Assembly (NCBI GenBank): GCA_964504645.1
Contig: CAZDGB010000001.1
Coordinates: 1-64,000 of the forward strand
Reading direction: 5' to 3'
DNA: 64,000 nt
Source: CAZDGB01 sp964504645
GTDB taxonomy: Bacteria; Planctomycetota; Planctomycetia; Planctomycetales; Planctomycetaceae
The notes under the pieces are model-generated. The model saw only the letters and a program-made list of their open reading frames with translations. It was not told where the DNA came from and made no database searches. Made by a program: the position numbers and the translations under genes. Positions within the stretch are counted from its first letter, which is position 1, and each line of letters starts with the position of its first letter. Below are positions 9,018-17,207 of the stretch, in pieces.

Positions 9018-9701
9018 ATGACGCACGAATGGAGTCGGCGGAGTGTGTTGGGGGCGGCAGCGGTGGCGCTCGCCACACCGGCGTTGATCGTCGCGGCCGA
9101 TTCGGCCAAGCCCGCGGCCGCCAAAGGGAAGCTCACCGACGAATCGCTCGGAGCCCTGTTCAAGGCGATGGGCGTCGAAGCCAAGCGGACGGAAACCCGG
9201 TACGACTTCGATTTCAAATCGGTCGTCGACGAGGACGAATGGAACTTCTCCATGTCCGCCGTCCTCAGCAAGGACGGCAGCTCGATCTGGATCATGGCGT
9301 GGCTGGATGAACTGCCTAAGTCGCCCGCCGACGTCCCGCGCACGGCGTTGCTGCGGCTTCTGTCCGACAACGACAAGCTCGGCCAGGGAACGTTCTTCGC
9401 CTACATTGCGACGAACCGCCGCTTCGTACTGCAGCGCGTCATTCCGAACGACAACATGACGACCGCGTCGTTCCGCGCGGCGCTCGACGCCTTGGGAGCC
9501 AACGTCGCCGATACTTACGCCCACTGGTCGGTCGAGAACTGGAGCAACACGGCCCAGACCGACCCGGCGACCGTTCCCAAGAGCGGCCAGCCGGTGAAGG
9601 GAAGCAGCCCGCAAACCGGAGCCAAGACCAGCGCGAAGACCGGCAAACCGGCCCAGCAGGCGATCAACGAGCCGAAGCTGAAGAACTCGGCGCAGAAGTA
9701 G
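9018..9701 (+). CDS. Tat-exported hypothetical protein, YbjN/CesT-like fold suspected
   Basis: 227 residues. The N-terminus MTHEWSRRSVLGAAAVALA is a twin-arginine signal (SRRSVLG followed by a hydrophobic stretch), with cleavage expected near VAADS. The mature part has an alternating strand/helix pattern (WNFSMSAVLSKDGSSIWIM, then FFAYIATNRRFVLQRVIPN) resembling YbjN or secretion-chaperone folds. The tail is Pro/Lys/Gln-rich, low complexity. AAAGGAG at about 9001-9007 is a strong ribosome-binding site. No enzymatic motif was seen, and the fold suggestion is by eye only. Confidence 0.75.
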   Translation: MTHEWSRRSVLGAAAVALATPALIVAADSAKPAAAKGKLTDESLGALFKAMGVEAKRTETRYDFDFKSVVDEDEWNFSMSAVLSKDGSSIWIMAWLDELPKSPADVPRTALLRLLSDNDKLGQGTFFAYIATNRRFVLQRVIPNDNMTTASFRAALDALGANVADTYAHWSVENWSNTAQTDPATVPKSGQPVKGSSPQTGAKTSAKTGKPAQQAINEPKLKNSAQK

Positions 9702-9720
9702 CCGTTTCAGCGCGCGTCGA

Positions 9721-9757
9721 AAAAAAGAAGCCCAGGGATCGCAATCCCTGGGCTTCT
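9721..9757. terminator. Bidirectional Rho-independent terminator
   Basis: A perfect 14-bp stem, AGAAGCCCAGGGAT / ATCCCTGGGCTTCT (9726-9757), with loop CGCA. A run of six A (9721-9726) gives a strong U-run when read on the minus strand, so it ends the short minus-strand gene. The plus side has only a weak T tract and may still serve the Tat-exported protein gene. Confidence 0.88.
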
Positions 9758-9823
9758 GCATTTGTTGATGTGTTCGAGAGCGCACACCTTGTCGGTCGGC
9801 CCACCAGCATTGTCCTGCGAGCG

Positions 9824-10015
9824 TCACGCGTACGCGACCAGCAGTCCTGCTTCGTGATCCTTGCGGTCCATCTCATCGAGGACGATGGGATGCCAGCTAT
9901 CGTCGCGTTCGTCGAGAGGAGTGTAGTTTTTGCGGGCCCACGTCCGCAGCCGCATTTCTTCCACCGGATCGACATCCACGCCGAGATCCATTTCGAGGGT
10001 CATCGAGGAGTTCAC
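9824..10015 (-). CDS. Small conserved-looking hypothetical protein
   Basis: 63 residues from a GTG that has GGGAGG six bases upstream. Alternatives are an upstream TTG at 10036 and an ATG at 10003. The protein is charged and soluble (RLRTWARKNYTPLDERD, then SWHPIVLDEMDRKD) and its wording resembles small planctomycete proteins of unknown function. It is followed by a strong terminator at 9721-9757, which supports transcription on this strand. No function is assigned. Confidence 0.65.
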   Translation of the reverse strand: MNSSMTLEMDLGVDVDPVEEMRLRTWARKNYTPLDERDDSWHPIVLDEMDRKDHEAGLLVAYA

Positions 10016-10091
10016 GACCTTCCTCCCAGCCGACAAGGCGCCAAAGTTGCGAAAGAACCTTCTGCGAACATCTCGCAGCCACCGCCCTTGA

Positions 10092-10301
10092 TGGTAGCAA
10101 GCGAGGTAAAAATCTCAAGGATAAAAATTCTCGAAATCCGGAATGGNNNNNNNNNNNNNNNNNNNNNNNNNNNNNNNNNNNNNNNNNNNNNNNNNNNNNN
10201 NNNNNNNNNNNNNNNNNNNNNNNNNNNNNNNNNNNNNNNNNNNNNNTGGTAGCAAGCGAGGTAAAAATCTCAAGGATAAAAATTCTCGAAATCCGGAATG
10301 G
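10092..10301. other. Scaffold gap (100 N) flanked by an exact 55-nt direct repeat
   Basis: Bases 10147-10246 are N. The 55 bases before the gap (10092-10146) and the 55 after it (10247-10301) are identical throughout. The rest of the 10016-10499 interval shows no gene. An exact length equal to a common assembly k-mer suggests overlapping contig ends rather than a biological repeat. Confidence 0.9.
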
Positions 10302-10499
10302 GGATGCGGATGAATCAGTAGGAATTGATGGGTTTTGAGATACGAAACCTGGCGAGAATTAAGAGGGGCGATGGGATGCAATCCACCTACAAAACGACGC
10401 CTGACTCCCCCACTTTAACAAACTGACCTTGCCCCTTTGGAGCGAATTCGAGTACCTTCCGCCCGCTCCAATGGACTCTGGGAAAAGGTGCGCGCCGGG

Positions 10500-11414
10500 A
10501 TGGGAAGGGATTTCCGCCGGACGATCCGGGATCGAGGCATCGCGTGGGCGGTCGCCGCGTGCGGTTTATTGCTCGCCGGCGGATGCTTGCCGCGCAACGG
10601 GTCCGTCGACTTGCTGCACGCCCGGTTGCGGCAGAACGAAGAGCAACTCGCCGAACTCCAATCGTCGTTGCAATCGTCGTCGACGCAATTGAAGCAGGCT
10701 CGCCGGGAAATCGACTTGCTCCGTACGGAGCTCGCCGAAGCCGGCAATCCCCGCGTCACGCCGGAACACGCCGCGGCAATGGTGCAGGTCTCCCGCATCG
10801 AAGTTTTGCCGTGGCTGACCGGCGGCATCGACAAGGACGACGATCCCGGCGACGACGCGCTCGCCGTCTATTTCACGCCGCGGGACGATCAGGGCGAAGT
10901 CGTCAAGTTGCCGGGAAACATCAAGATCACGCTGACCGATCCGGCGTTGGAAACCGATCAGCAGACCGTCGGCAGTTGGACGTTTTCGCCGGAAGAATGC
11001 CGCGACGCCTGGACGCGCGGCTTCATGGGCGGCGGCTACCAGTTTACGCTCCCGTGGGAAAACTCGCCGGTCAACGCGCGGCTGGTCGTGCACGTAGAGT
11101 ACGCGACCCCCGACGGCCGTTCGTTCGACGACACGCAGCTCGTGAAGGTCCATCCCTCCGCAGAAGCCGTAGCGAAACGCCCGCGTTCGCAGCGCACGGC
11201 TCCGAAAGACCTCACTGCCGAAGATCTCACGGCCGACCGGGAATCGTCCGCGGTTCGCCCCGCGAGCCGTCTGGAGACGCTTCGTCGGCCGGTCTACCGC
11301 AACCGGGACGAGTCGTCGGAACCGGATGAGCTGCTCGAAGACGAAGCCGACGAGCGCCCGCAGACGCCGCACTCGGCGAACTGGACCGACGACACGATCC
11401 CGCGTCTGCGGTGA
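10500..11414 (+). CDS. Lipoprotein with N-terminal coiled coil
   Basis: About 304 residues from the ATG at 10500. A TTG-started extension to 10437 is open but unlikely. The basic N-terminus and hydrophobic stretch end in LLLAGGC, a lipobox, so the protein is probably anchored to a membrane by lipid. A heptad-like region follows (LRQNEEQLAELQSSLQSSS, then REIDLLRTELAEAG, about residues 45-80). Then comes a beta-rich domain of unknown type (IKITLTDPAL, LVVHVEYATPDGRSF), and a charged, proline-rich disordered tail. No enzymatic motif. The upstream region contains the assembly gap. Confidence 0.75.
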   Translation: MGRDFRRTIRDRGIAWAVAACGLLLAGGCLPRNGSVDLLHARLRQNEEQLAELQSSLQSSSTQLKQARREIDLLRTELAEAGNPRVTPEHAAAMVQVSRIEVLPWLTGGIDKDDDPGDDALAVYFTPRDDQGEVVKLPGNIKITLTDPALETDQQTVGSWTFSPEECRDAWTRGFMGGGYQFTLPWENSPVNARLVVHVEYATPDGRSFDDTQLVKVHPSAEAVAKRPRSQRTAPKDLTAEDLTADRESSAVRPASRLETLRRPVYRNRDESSEPDELLEDEADERPQTPHSANWTDDTIPRLR

Positions 11415-11538
11415 GGTCCGGTCGCGAATCGCCAGCGGCCCCATTCAACGCTTGCGAGTTCGCAACTCCATTTGAATTTCCCCGCGCCTTCCGCCATCAT
11501 TCAGCCGGTCTCGCGTTTCCATCGGCAAAGGATATTCC

Positions 11539-12408
11539 ATGCGGCTCGCGAAAATCCGGTTGGCGAACGGTTCCACGCACGCGGCGGTTTGGGGGGACGA
11601 CGACAAGCTCCGGCCGCTCGATCTGTTGCAGATGGAGCAATACCGCACGCTGCAGGACGTGCTGCACGCCGCGGACCCGATCGGGCTGTCGAAATATCTC
11701 GTCGATCAAAAGGCCGCGCCGCTGCCGCTGGAGAAGGTGACGCTGCTCGCGCCGATCGACCGACAGGAAGTGTGGGCGGCGGGCGTCACCTACAAGCGCA
11801 GCCAGGTCGCGCGGATGCAGGAGTCGGAATCCGGAGCGTCGCACTACGACAAGGTCTACACGGCACCGCGGCCGGAGATTTTCTTCAAGGCAACGCCGAC
11901 TCGTGTCGCCGGCCCAAACCAGCCACTGCGCGTGCGGGCCGACAGCCAGTGGTCGGTTCCCGAGCCGGAACTGGCGCTGGTCATCTCGCCGGAAAAGAAG
12001 CTCGTGGGCTTTACTGTCGGCAACGACATGTCGGCCCGCGACATCGAAGGGGAGAACCCCCTCTACTTGCCGCAGGCCAAAGTCTACAACCAATGCTGCG
12101 GGCTCGGTCCGTGCGTCTGGATTCCCGAAGGCCCCGTCGACCGGCCGAACACGAAGATCACGCTCACCATCCAGCGGAGCGGTAAAACGGCGTTCACCGG
12201 CGAAACCGATCTCGACCACATGAAGCGCAGCTTCGAGGAACTGATCGACTGGCTTATGCGCGAGAACGATTTGCCGACGGGCGGATTTCTCCTCACCGGC
12301 ACCGGCGTCGTCCCGCCGGACGACTTCACACTGAAAAACGGCGACGTCGTCTCCATCGCCATCACGAACATCGGCACGCTGGTGAATCCCATCGTGCAAG
12401 AGGTGTGA
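11539..12408 (+). CDS. Fumarylacetoacetate hydrolase family protein
   Basis: 289 residues of the FAH / HpaG / 2-keto-4-pentenoate hydratase superfamily, which cleaves or isomerises 1,3-dicarbonyl compounds with a divalent metal. Visible landmarks are WAAGVTYKRS, PEPELALVIS (acidic metal ligands), VGNDMSARDIEGENPLYLP, and GFLLTGTGVVPPDDFTLKNGD. The length and final block fit the sugar-acid and aromatic-catabolism members as much as true fumarylacetoacetase, so the substrate is open. AGGA lies eight bases before the ATG. A Rho-independent terminator follows at 12424. Confidence 0.88.
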   Translation: MRLAKIRLANGSTHAAVWGDDDKLRPLDLLQMEQYRTLQDVLHAADPIGLSKYLVDQKAAPLPLEKVTLLAPIDRQEVWAAGVTYKRSQVARMQESESGASHYDKVYTAPRPEIFFKATPTRVAGPNQPLRVRADSQWSVPEPELALVISPEKKLVGFTVGNDMSARDIEGENPLYLPQAKVYNQCCGLGPCVWIPEGPVDRPNTKITLTIQRSGKTAFTGETDLDHMKRSFEELIDWLMRENDLPTGGFLLTGTGVVPPDDFTLKNGDVVSIAITNIGTLVNPIVQEV

Positions 12409-12423
12409 TTCGCGTGGCACAAA

Positions 12424-12448
12424 GCCGCGGATGGCATCCGCGGTTTTT
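12424..12448. terminator. Rho-independent terminator after the FAH-family gene
   Basis: The stem GCCGCGGATG / CATCCGCGG is followed directly by TTTTT, 16 bases after the gene's stop codon. Confidence 0.85.
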
Positions 12449-12472
12449 CATCGTCGTAGCGCCGTGCAGAAG

Positions 12473-12496
12473 ACCGCGGTTGCCAACCGCGGTTTT
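12473..12496. terminator. Second hairpin with T-run between convergent genes
   Basis: The near-perfect palindrome ACCGCGGTTGCCAACCGCGGT ends in TTTT and starts with few A. It lies just before the 3' end of the AsmA-like gene and could serve either strand. Confidence 0.7.
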
Positions 12497-12509
12497 GAGT
12501 GCGCGGCTT

Positions 12510-15500
12510 TCACCGACGTTCGTTCGTCGGGGATTGGCCGGTGCGGGGAATGAATGTGCGGGGCGTCGGGCGGTTTTGACGCGGCTCGAAGCTTCCCAAA
12601 AATTGCCGCAGGGTGTCGTCGAGCTCCGGGATGGGCCGCACTTCGACTTGCGGGTCGCTGATGTCGCCGGAAACGGTCACGCCGTAGAGCCCGTCGCTGA
12701 GCAGGCCGATCACGTCGCTGACGATCGGGACGCGGAGACGGTTGCGGGGCAACTTGGAATAGAACTCCAGATTGACGACGCGGTCGAACCGCACGCTGCC
12801 GCGGCCGCGCAGCCGGATGGCGTTCCCCACCAGGTCGATCTCCTGGAAGTTGAACCGCTGGTCGCCGACGGTGAACAGCATCGTCGCTTCCTGAAACGCC
12901 GAGCGTTCCTGAAACTGCGGGCCGAGCGCCTGGAACATCTTCACGAAGACGGGGGCGTCGTACAATTCCGCCGGGCGAATGACCATGCGGCCGGAACCGG
13001 TCATTGATTCGGCGTCCTCGCCGCGGCCTTGCAGATCGAGCCAGCCGTTGATGTTGCCGCGGACATTGTTCTGCCCCTGGAGGTACGATTTCGCATAGCG
13101 TTCCAGGTTGCCGCCGATCATCAGCAGCCGCAGCCGGTACTGGCATTCGGGATCGAACTTGACGATGGCGTTCATCGTCAGCGTGCCGTCGATCGCTTTG
13201 GCGTTGATCTGGTCGGCGAGCGGCACATTCTCCGCGGCTTGCATGACCGGTCCGACGGCGGCCTGCCGGGAGCCGGCGATGATTTCTCCCTGCTGAAAGC
13301 GGAACGGCCCGCGGACTTCCGTGAGTTGATGCTGCAGGATTTCCAACGAATCGAGATCGAGCATGCCTTGGCGGATTTCCGTGGTCTTGCCATCCCAAGA
13401 CCCTTGCAGCGAGACGCGGCCGTAGATGTTCTCGATCCGTTGTCCCAGCGTGAGATTCGATCCCGACAAGAGCAGATCGGAGTTCCATTCCATACGGATC
13501 GTGTCGCGGTCTTCGTTCGGCCCGTAAAACGCAATCGGCCCCTGTACGGAGACCGTCCCCGTGGGATTGAGCGAGTCGACCACCGTGCGGAGTTCGCCCG
13601 GCAGCGTGCGCCGCAACGCGGGGGTCATCGGCAAGTCGTCGACGAAGAATTCATTGAACCGGAATTGCCACGGCCGATCGGCGGGAAAGACGCCGGCCCC
13701 TTTCCCGCGCAGCCGGCAGTCGTCGTGCTCGGCGTGCAGCTCGTGCACCGTCAGCCGGTCGTGCTCGTAGCTCATGTCGGCGGCGACGTCGTTCCATGGG
13801 AAGGGAAAGTTCCGCAGCGTGACGCCGGCGTTCTTCAGCTTGATGTTCGGCAGCTTGAGTTCGAACTCGCCTCCCGGAGTCCAGGCGACGTGCGTCTCGG
13901 CGTCGAACCGTCCGGTCGGGCGAAATTCGTTCCAAGCGTCTTGCAAGCGGGGCGGAAGCGCCTCGAGCAGTTCGGCGTCGAACGGCGCGTCGTTGATGTG
14001 GATTACAAGCTTCAGCTTGCCATTCGCCGGCGCCTTGGCAAACGTGCCGTTGCAGGTGAAGACGGCGTCGGCGTGCTTGCCTTTGAGCGACTCGAACTTC
14101 GCGACCTCGCCATTCCAGCGGACCAGCCCGGTGATGCGGTCGATCCGCAGCGGAAAACGCTGGAAATGCACGCTGCAGTCTTTCAGCCGCGTGACGACAT
14201 GCGTCTCGGCTTTCGCGCCGATGCCCGCCGGCTTGATGAACTTGACCCAGGCATCCGCCGCACCGCGCAGCTCGAGCGTCTGAGCCGCCATCCGCACGGC
14301 GGCCGGACTGGCCTGCAGCAGCGCGGCGTCGATGGGCACGTCGTCGGCCTTCAGCAGAATCACCATTTCCGCGCCCGGTCCCGGCTTCGTGATCGTTCCC
14401 GTCACCACCACCGGCGACGAGCCGGCGTTGCCGCGGCCTTCCAGATGGGCCTGGTCGCCGTGCCAGGAGAGTTTGCCGGTGACGTCGCGCACCGGATAGC
14501 GGAACTTCTCGTAGTTCACGCTGCCGTCGCGCAACGTCAGTTCGACGTCGGGAAGATAGACTTGCTCGGTCCGTGTGAGCTGCGCGTCGAGATCGCATAT
14601 CCCGCGCAGCGACAGCGTGCGGATCAGCCGCGCGAGCGGTTCCGGCAAACGGGCCGTCAGCATGTCGTCGATGACGATCTCGCGAGCCTTCACCGTGAGG
14701 GCCGGAAACTTGCCGGTCTCCCATTTTGCGGAGCAGGTGATCGTCGATTCGCCGTGCCGGCCGCGCAATTCTTGCATGACGACTTGTGAGGAATCGGCGT
14801 AGAACTTGCCGGTCACGCCATCCATCGGCAGCGGCAAGAGCTTGTTCGTCAAGCGCCCGTCGCGGATATCGGCCATGACCTGGAACTTCGGCGCTGCGCC
14901 TGGTTCCGCACTCGAAAAGCGGGCCTGCAGATGGGTCAGGAGCTGCACGCCGAGTTCCGGGACGCCGGAGCTTTGGGCCATCAAGTCTTGCGGGCGGTTG
15001 CCGGTGACGTCGGGCCGCTGCAATTTTCCTTTGGCGAGGTGTATCCACCGCGTTTGATGCTGCTCGAGCAGTTGCCGCCATTCCGGCCGGATGGTGAGAA
15101 TCTTCCCGATGAGCGCTTTGTCGATCACCAGGCCGTCGACGTCGACACCCAGTTTCCACGGGGAGCCGTCGAGAGACAGATCGCCGTCGATGCGCACCGG
15201 TCCCGTCCCGTCCACGCGGCTCGACAGCGCCACGGCCCAACTGCGGTCCGACGATGGCGTCGCCGTGAGTCGCAACTCCGTGCAGTTGATGTCGAGCGGC
15301 GGTTCGGGCCGCGGCTGCTCGAACTGTACCGTCACCGTGCCGTGCTCGATCTCCACGTCGGGCAACAATCCGCCCGGCGTGCGCTGCACCTGCAACTGCT
15401 TCCAGTTCCACGTCTCATCCGTCCGCCGTACGACCCACGCCCGCGGCTTGATCAGGCGAATGCGCTGGACCTGCAAGTCCTGCGATTCGGCGAGTTGATC

Positions 15501-15785
15501 CCGGTCGAGCGTGATGACCAGTTCCGCAATGGTGAGCGAGGCGAAATCGTCGCCGGGTAGTGTCATCCGGACCTGATAAGCCCGCACTTGCCCGGTGAAC
15601 AGATCGGGATGCGCCCGGTCGAGTTCGATCTCGGTGCCGGGGAACATCGTCTGCAACTGAGACAGCAACTCTTGCTTGAGGAGTTCGTCGCTGCGCGTGA
15701 AGAACCAATACGCCCCCGCTCCGCCGGCCGCGATGAGGGCCAGCAGCAGATAAACGAGCCAGCGAAGAGTACGAACGAATTCCAC
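12510..15785 (-). CDS. AsmA-like / YhdP-type large envelope protein
   Basis: About 1091 residues from the GTG at 15785 (VEFVRTLRWLVYLLLALI). The frame is open further upstream to 16001, but that part overlaps the neighbouring glycosyltransferase and is Cys/Arg-rich shadow sequence. One N-terminal transmembrane segment (about residues 7-27) is followed by a very long periplasmic beta-strand region with AsmA-like repeats (LTVHELHAEHDDCRLRGKG, then WNGEVAKFESLKGKHADAVF). The C-terminal block IRLRGRGSVRFDRVVNLEF, then YGVTVSGDISDPQVEV, is typical of AsmA_2 domains. The family is linked to lipid transport to the outer membrane. It lies 49 bp downstream of the GT39-like gene, likely one operon. Confidence 0.82.
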   Translation of the reverse strand: MEFVRTLRWLVYLLLALIAAGGAGAYWFFTRSDELLKQELLSQLQTMFPGTEIELDRAHPDLFTGQVRAYQVRMTLPGDDFASLTIAELVITLDRDQLAESQDLQVQRIRLIKPRAWVVRRTDETWNWKQLQVQRTPGGLLPDVEIEHGTVTVQFEQPRPEPPLDINCTELRLTATPSSDRSWAVALSSRVDGTGPVRIDGDLSLDGSPWKLGVDVDGLVIDKALIGKILTIRPEWRQLLEQHQTRWIHLAKGKLQRPDVTGNRPQDLMAQSSGVPELGVQLLTHLQARFSSAEPGAAPKFQVMADIRDGRLTNKLLPLPMDGVTGKFYADSSQVVMQELRGRHGESTITCSAKWETGKFPALTVKAREIVIDDMLTARLPEPLARLIRTLSLRGICDLDAQLTRTEQVYLPDVELTLRDGSVNYEKFRYPVRDVTGKLSWHGDQAHLEGRGNAGSSPVVVTGTITKPGPGAEMVILLKADDVPIDAALLQASPAAVRMAAQTLELRGAADAWVKFIKPAGIGAKAETHVVTRLKDCSVHFQRFPLRIDRITGLVRWNGEVAKFESLKGKHADAVFTCNGTFAKAPANGKLKLVIHINDAPFDAELLEALPPRLQDAWNEFRPTGRFDAETHVAWTPGGEFELKLPNIKLKNAGVTLRNFPFPWNDVAADMSYEHDRLTVHELHAEHDDCRLRGKGAGVFPADRPWQFRFNEFFVDDLPMTPALRRTLPGELRTVVDSLNPTGTVSVQGPIAFYGPNEDRDTIRMEWNSDLLLSGSNLTLGQRIENIYGRVSLQGSWDGKTTEIRQGMLDLDSLEILQHQLTEVRGPFRFQQGEIIAGSRQAAVGPVMQAAENVPLADQINAKAIDGTLTMNAIVKFDPECQYRLRLLMIGGNLERYAKSYLQGQNNVRGNINGWLDLQGRGEDAESMTGSGRMVIRPAELYDAPVFVKMFQALGPQFQERSAFQEATMLFTVGDQRFNFQEIDLVGNAIRLRGRGSVRFDRVVNLEFYSKLPRNRLRVPIVSDVIGLLSDGLYGVTVSGDISDPQVEVRPIPELDDTLRQFLGSFEPRQNRPTPRTFIPRTGQSPTNERR

Positions 15786-15807
15786 GCGAGACGCTTCAAC
15801 AGGGAAG

Positions 15808-15858
15808 CCGCGGGGCTGCGACCCCGCGGTAAAATCACCGAGGGGGCGCGGCCCCTCG
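15808..15858. repeat. Two GC-rich palindromes at the glycosyltransferase / AsmA-like junction
   Basis: CCGCGGGG / CCCCGCGG pairs at 15808-15829. CGAGGGG / CCCCTCG pairs at 15839-15858. The second lies inside the last codons of the glycosyltransferase gene and encodes its terminal GAAPPR. Confidence 0.8.
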
Positions 15859-17082
15859 ACTGCCAAACCACTGGGACAGACCGACACCGGACAACACGGC
15901 CAACGGATACTCGGCCGGCAGCCGATAACGGATCGACCCGACGAACAGCATGTGCACCGCGGCGAAATACAGAATGGGGGCCCACGCGAACAGCAACACA
16001 TCCGGCCGCCGCCGCGACAGCCACGTGCCGTACAGAGCAGGAATCAGAATCATCAGCGACGACGCTAAGACCACGGCCCGCATCCAGACTTGCTGGAACT
16101 GCTCGGCGTTTGGCCAAGGCGCGGCGTAACGTCCGAGTTTGATGAACATCAATTCGAGCGCCCGCCCCGGATGATCCCACGCGTACTGCTTCGCGCGGCG
16201 AGCGTATTCGCGGTCCATGTCGTATTCGCTCATCTCGCCCAGGAAATTGTCCCGGTCGAAGAACGCCATGTGGCTATCGCCGGTCGCTTCCGGATTGAGT
16301 CCGTCATACAGGCTCGGCCCGAACCAGAACGTCGTCAGCTTGAAATGCCCGGTGACGACTTGATTGCGCAGTCCCCACGGCAGCATCGCGAGGAACAACA
16401 CGGCGCAGACGATGACTCCGGCGAGTAATCGCCGGGGAAATTGCTTCCAAGGCTGCAACAACACGAGCGCCATCGGCCCGACTAGCAGCCATGTGGGACG
16501 CAAATACGTCGCCGCGGCGATCAGAGCGCCGCTCAACGTCGCCCACAGGCTGTAGCGGTTCGCGGGGGATTCCTGCAAACGACGAGCGAGTTTCGCGAGA
16601 GCGAACAGACTCGCCGTCATCGCTGCGGCAAACGCCGTTTCGCTGAGAAGCAGCACGCTGAACATCGCCAGCACGGGAGAGATCGCCGTGACAGCGGCGG
16701 CCCACAATCCCACCTTGGCATCGCAGAGTTCTCGTCCGAGCAGATAGACGAACCCGCACGCCGACGTCCCAATGACGGCCAGCCACAGCCGGACCGCCAG
16801 CAGATTCTCGCCAAACGCCATCCGCGGCAACGCGAGCAGGAACGGAAAGCCCGGCATCCGCATCACCCGCCGCGGCGGATCATAGATTTCGTAGTCTTTC
16901 CCGGCGGCGATTTGGCCGGCGAGATACCAATACCCGTCGGCGTCGCCGGGAATCAGACAGACTTCGCGCGAGCCGTGATCCAGCCGCCATTGCACGCCGA
17001 TGGCGCACGCGACGCGCAGCAACAGCGCGACGATGAGAATCGCCGCGAGAAGATGCCCTTCGGACCACGAACCGCCGCGCAT
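15835..17082 (-). CDS. GT39-like (ArnT/PMT superfamily) glycosyltransferase
   Basis: 415 residues with about ten hydrophobic segments. The first extramembrane loop contains PGDADGYWYLAGQIAAG, with the acidic residue expected of GT-C enzymes that use polyprenyl-phosphate sugars, then RMPGFPFLLALPRMAFG. This is typical of the dolichyl-phosphate mannosyltransferase / ArnT superfamily. Sugar donor and acceptor (lipid A, protein or exopolysaccharide) are not apparent. It probably leads an operon with the AsmA-like gene. The extreme C-terminus is encoded by an intergenic-type palindrome. Confidence 0.8.
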   Translation of the reverse strand: MRGGSWSEGHLLAAILIVALLLRVACAIGVQWRLDHGSREVCLIPGDADGYWYLAGQIAAGKDYEIYDPPRRVMRMPGFPFLLALPRMAFGENLLAVRLWLAVIGTSACGFVYLLGRELCDAKVGLWAAAVTAISPVLAMFSVLLLSETAFAAAMTASLFALAKLARRLQESPANRYSLWATLSGALIAAATYLRPTWLLVGPMALVLLQPWKQFPRRLLAGVIVCAVLFLAMLPWGLRNQVVTGHFKLTTFWFGPSLYDGLNPEATGDSHMAFFDRDNFLGEMSEYDMDREYARRAKQYAWDHPGRALELMFIKLGRYAAPWPNAEQFQQVWMRAVVLASSLMILIPALYGTWLSRRRPDVLLFAWAPILYFAAVHMLFVGSIRYRLPAEYPLAVLSGVGLSQWFGSRGAAPPR

Positions 17083-17207
17083 GGCGCATTATCCCCCGCC
17101 AGATGAAAAGCGGGGAATAATATGTCGGCCGCGGCAATTCGGTCAAGATGGAGCGAGATTCACTGACGCTTTGCGAGGGTTATTGACCCACGAAGCGTAA
17201 GCGCGGA

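Noticed and set aside
15786..16001. 72-codon N-terminal extension of the AsmA-like protein
   Set aside because: Overlaps the glycosyltransferase gene, is Cys/Arg-rich, and precedes a normal membrane anchor that starts at GTG 15785.
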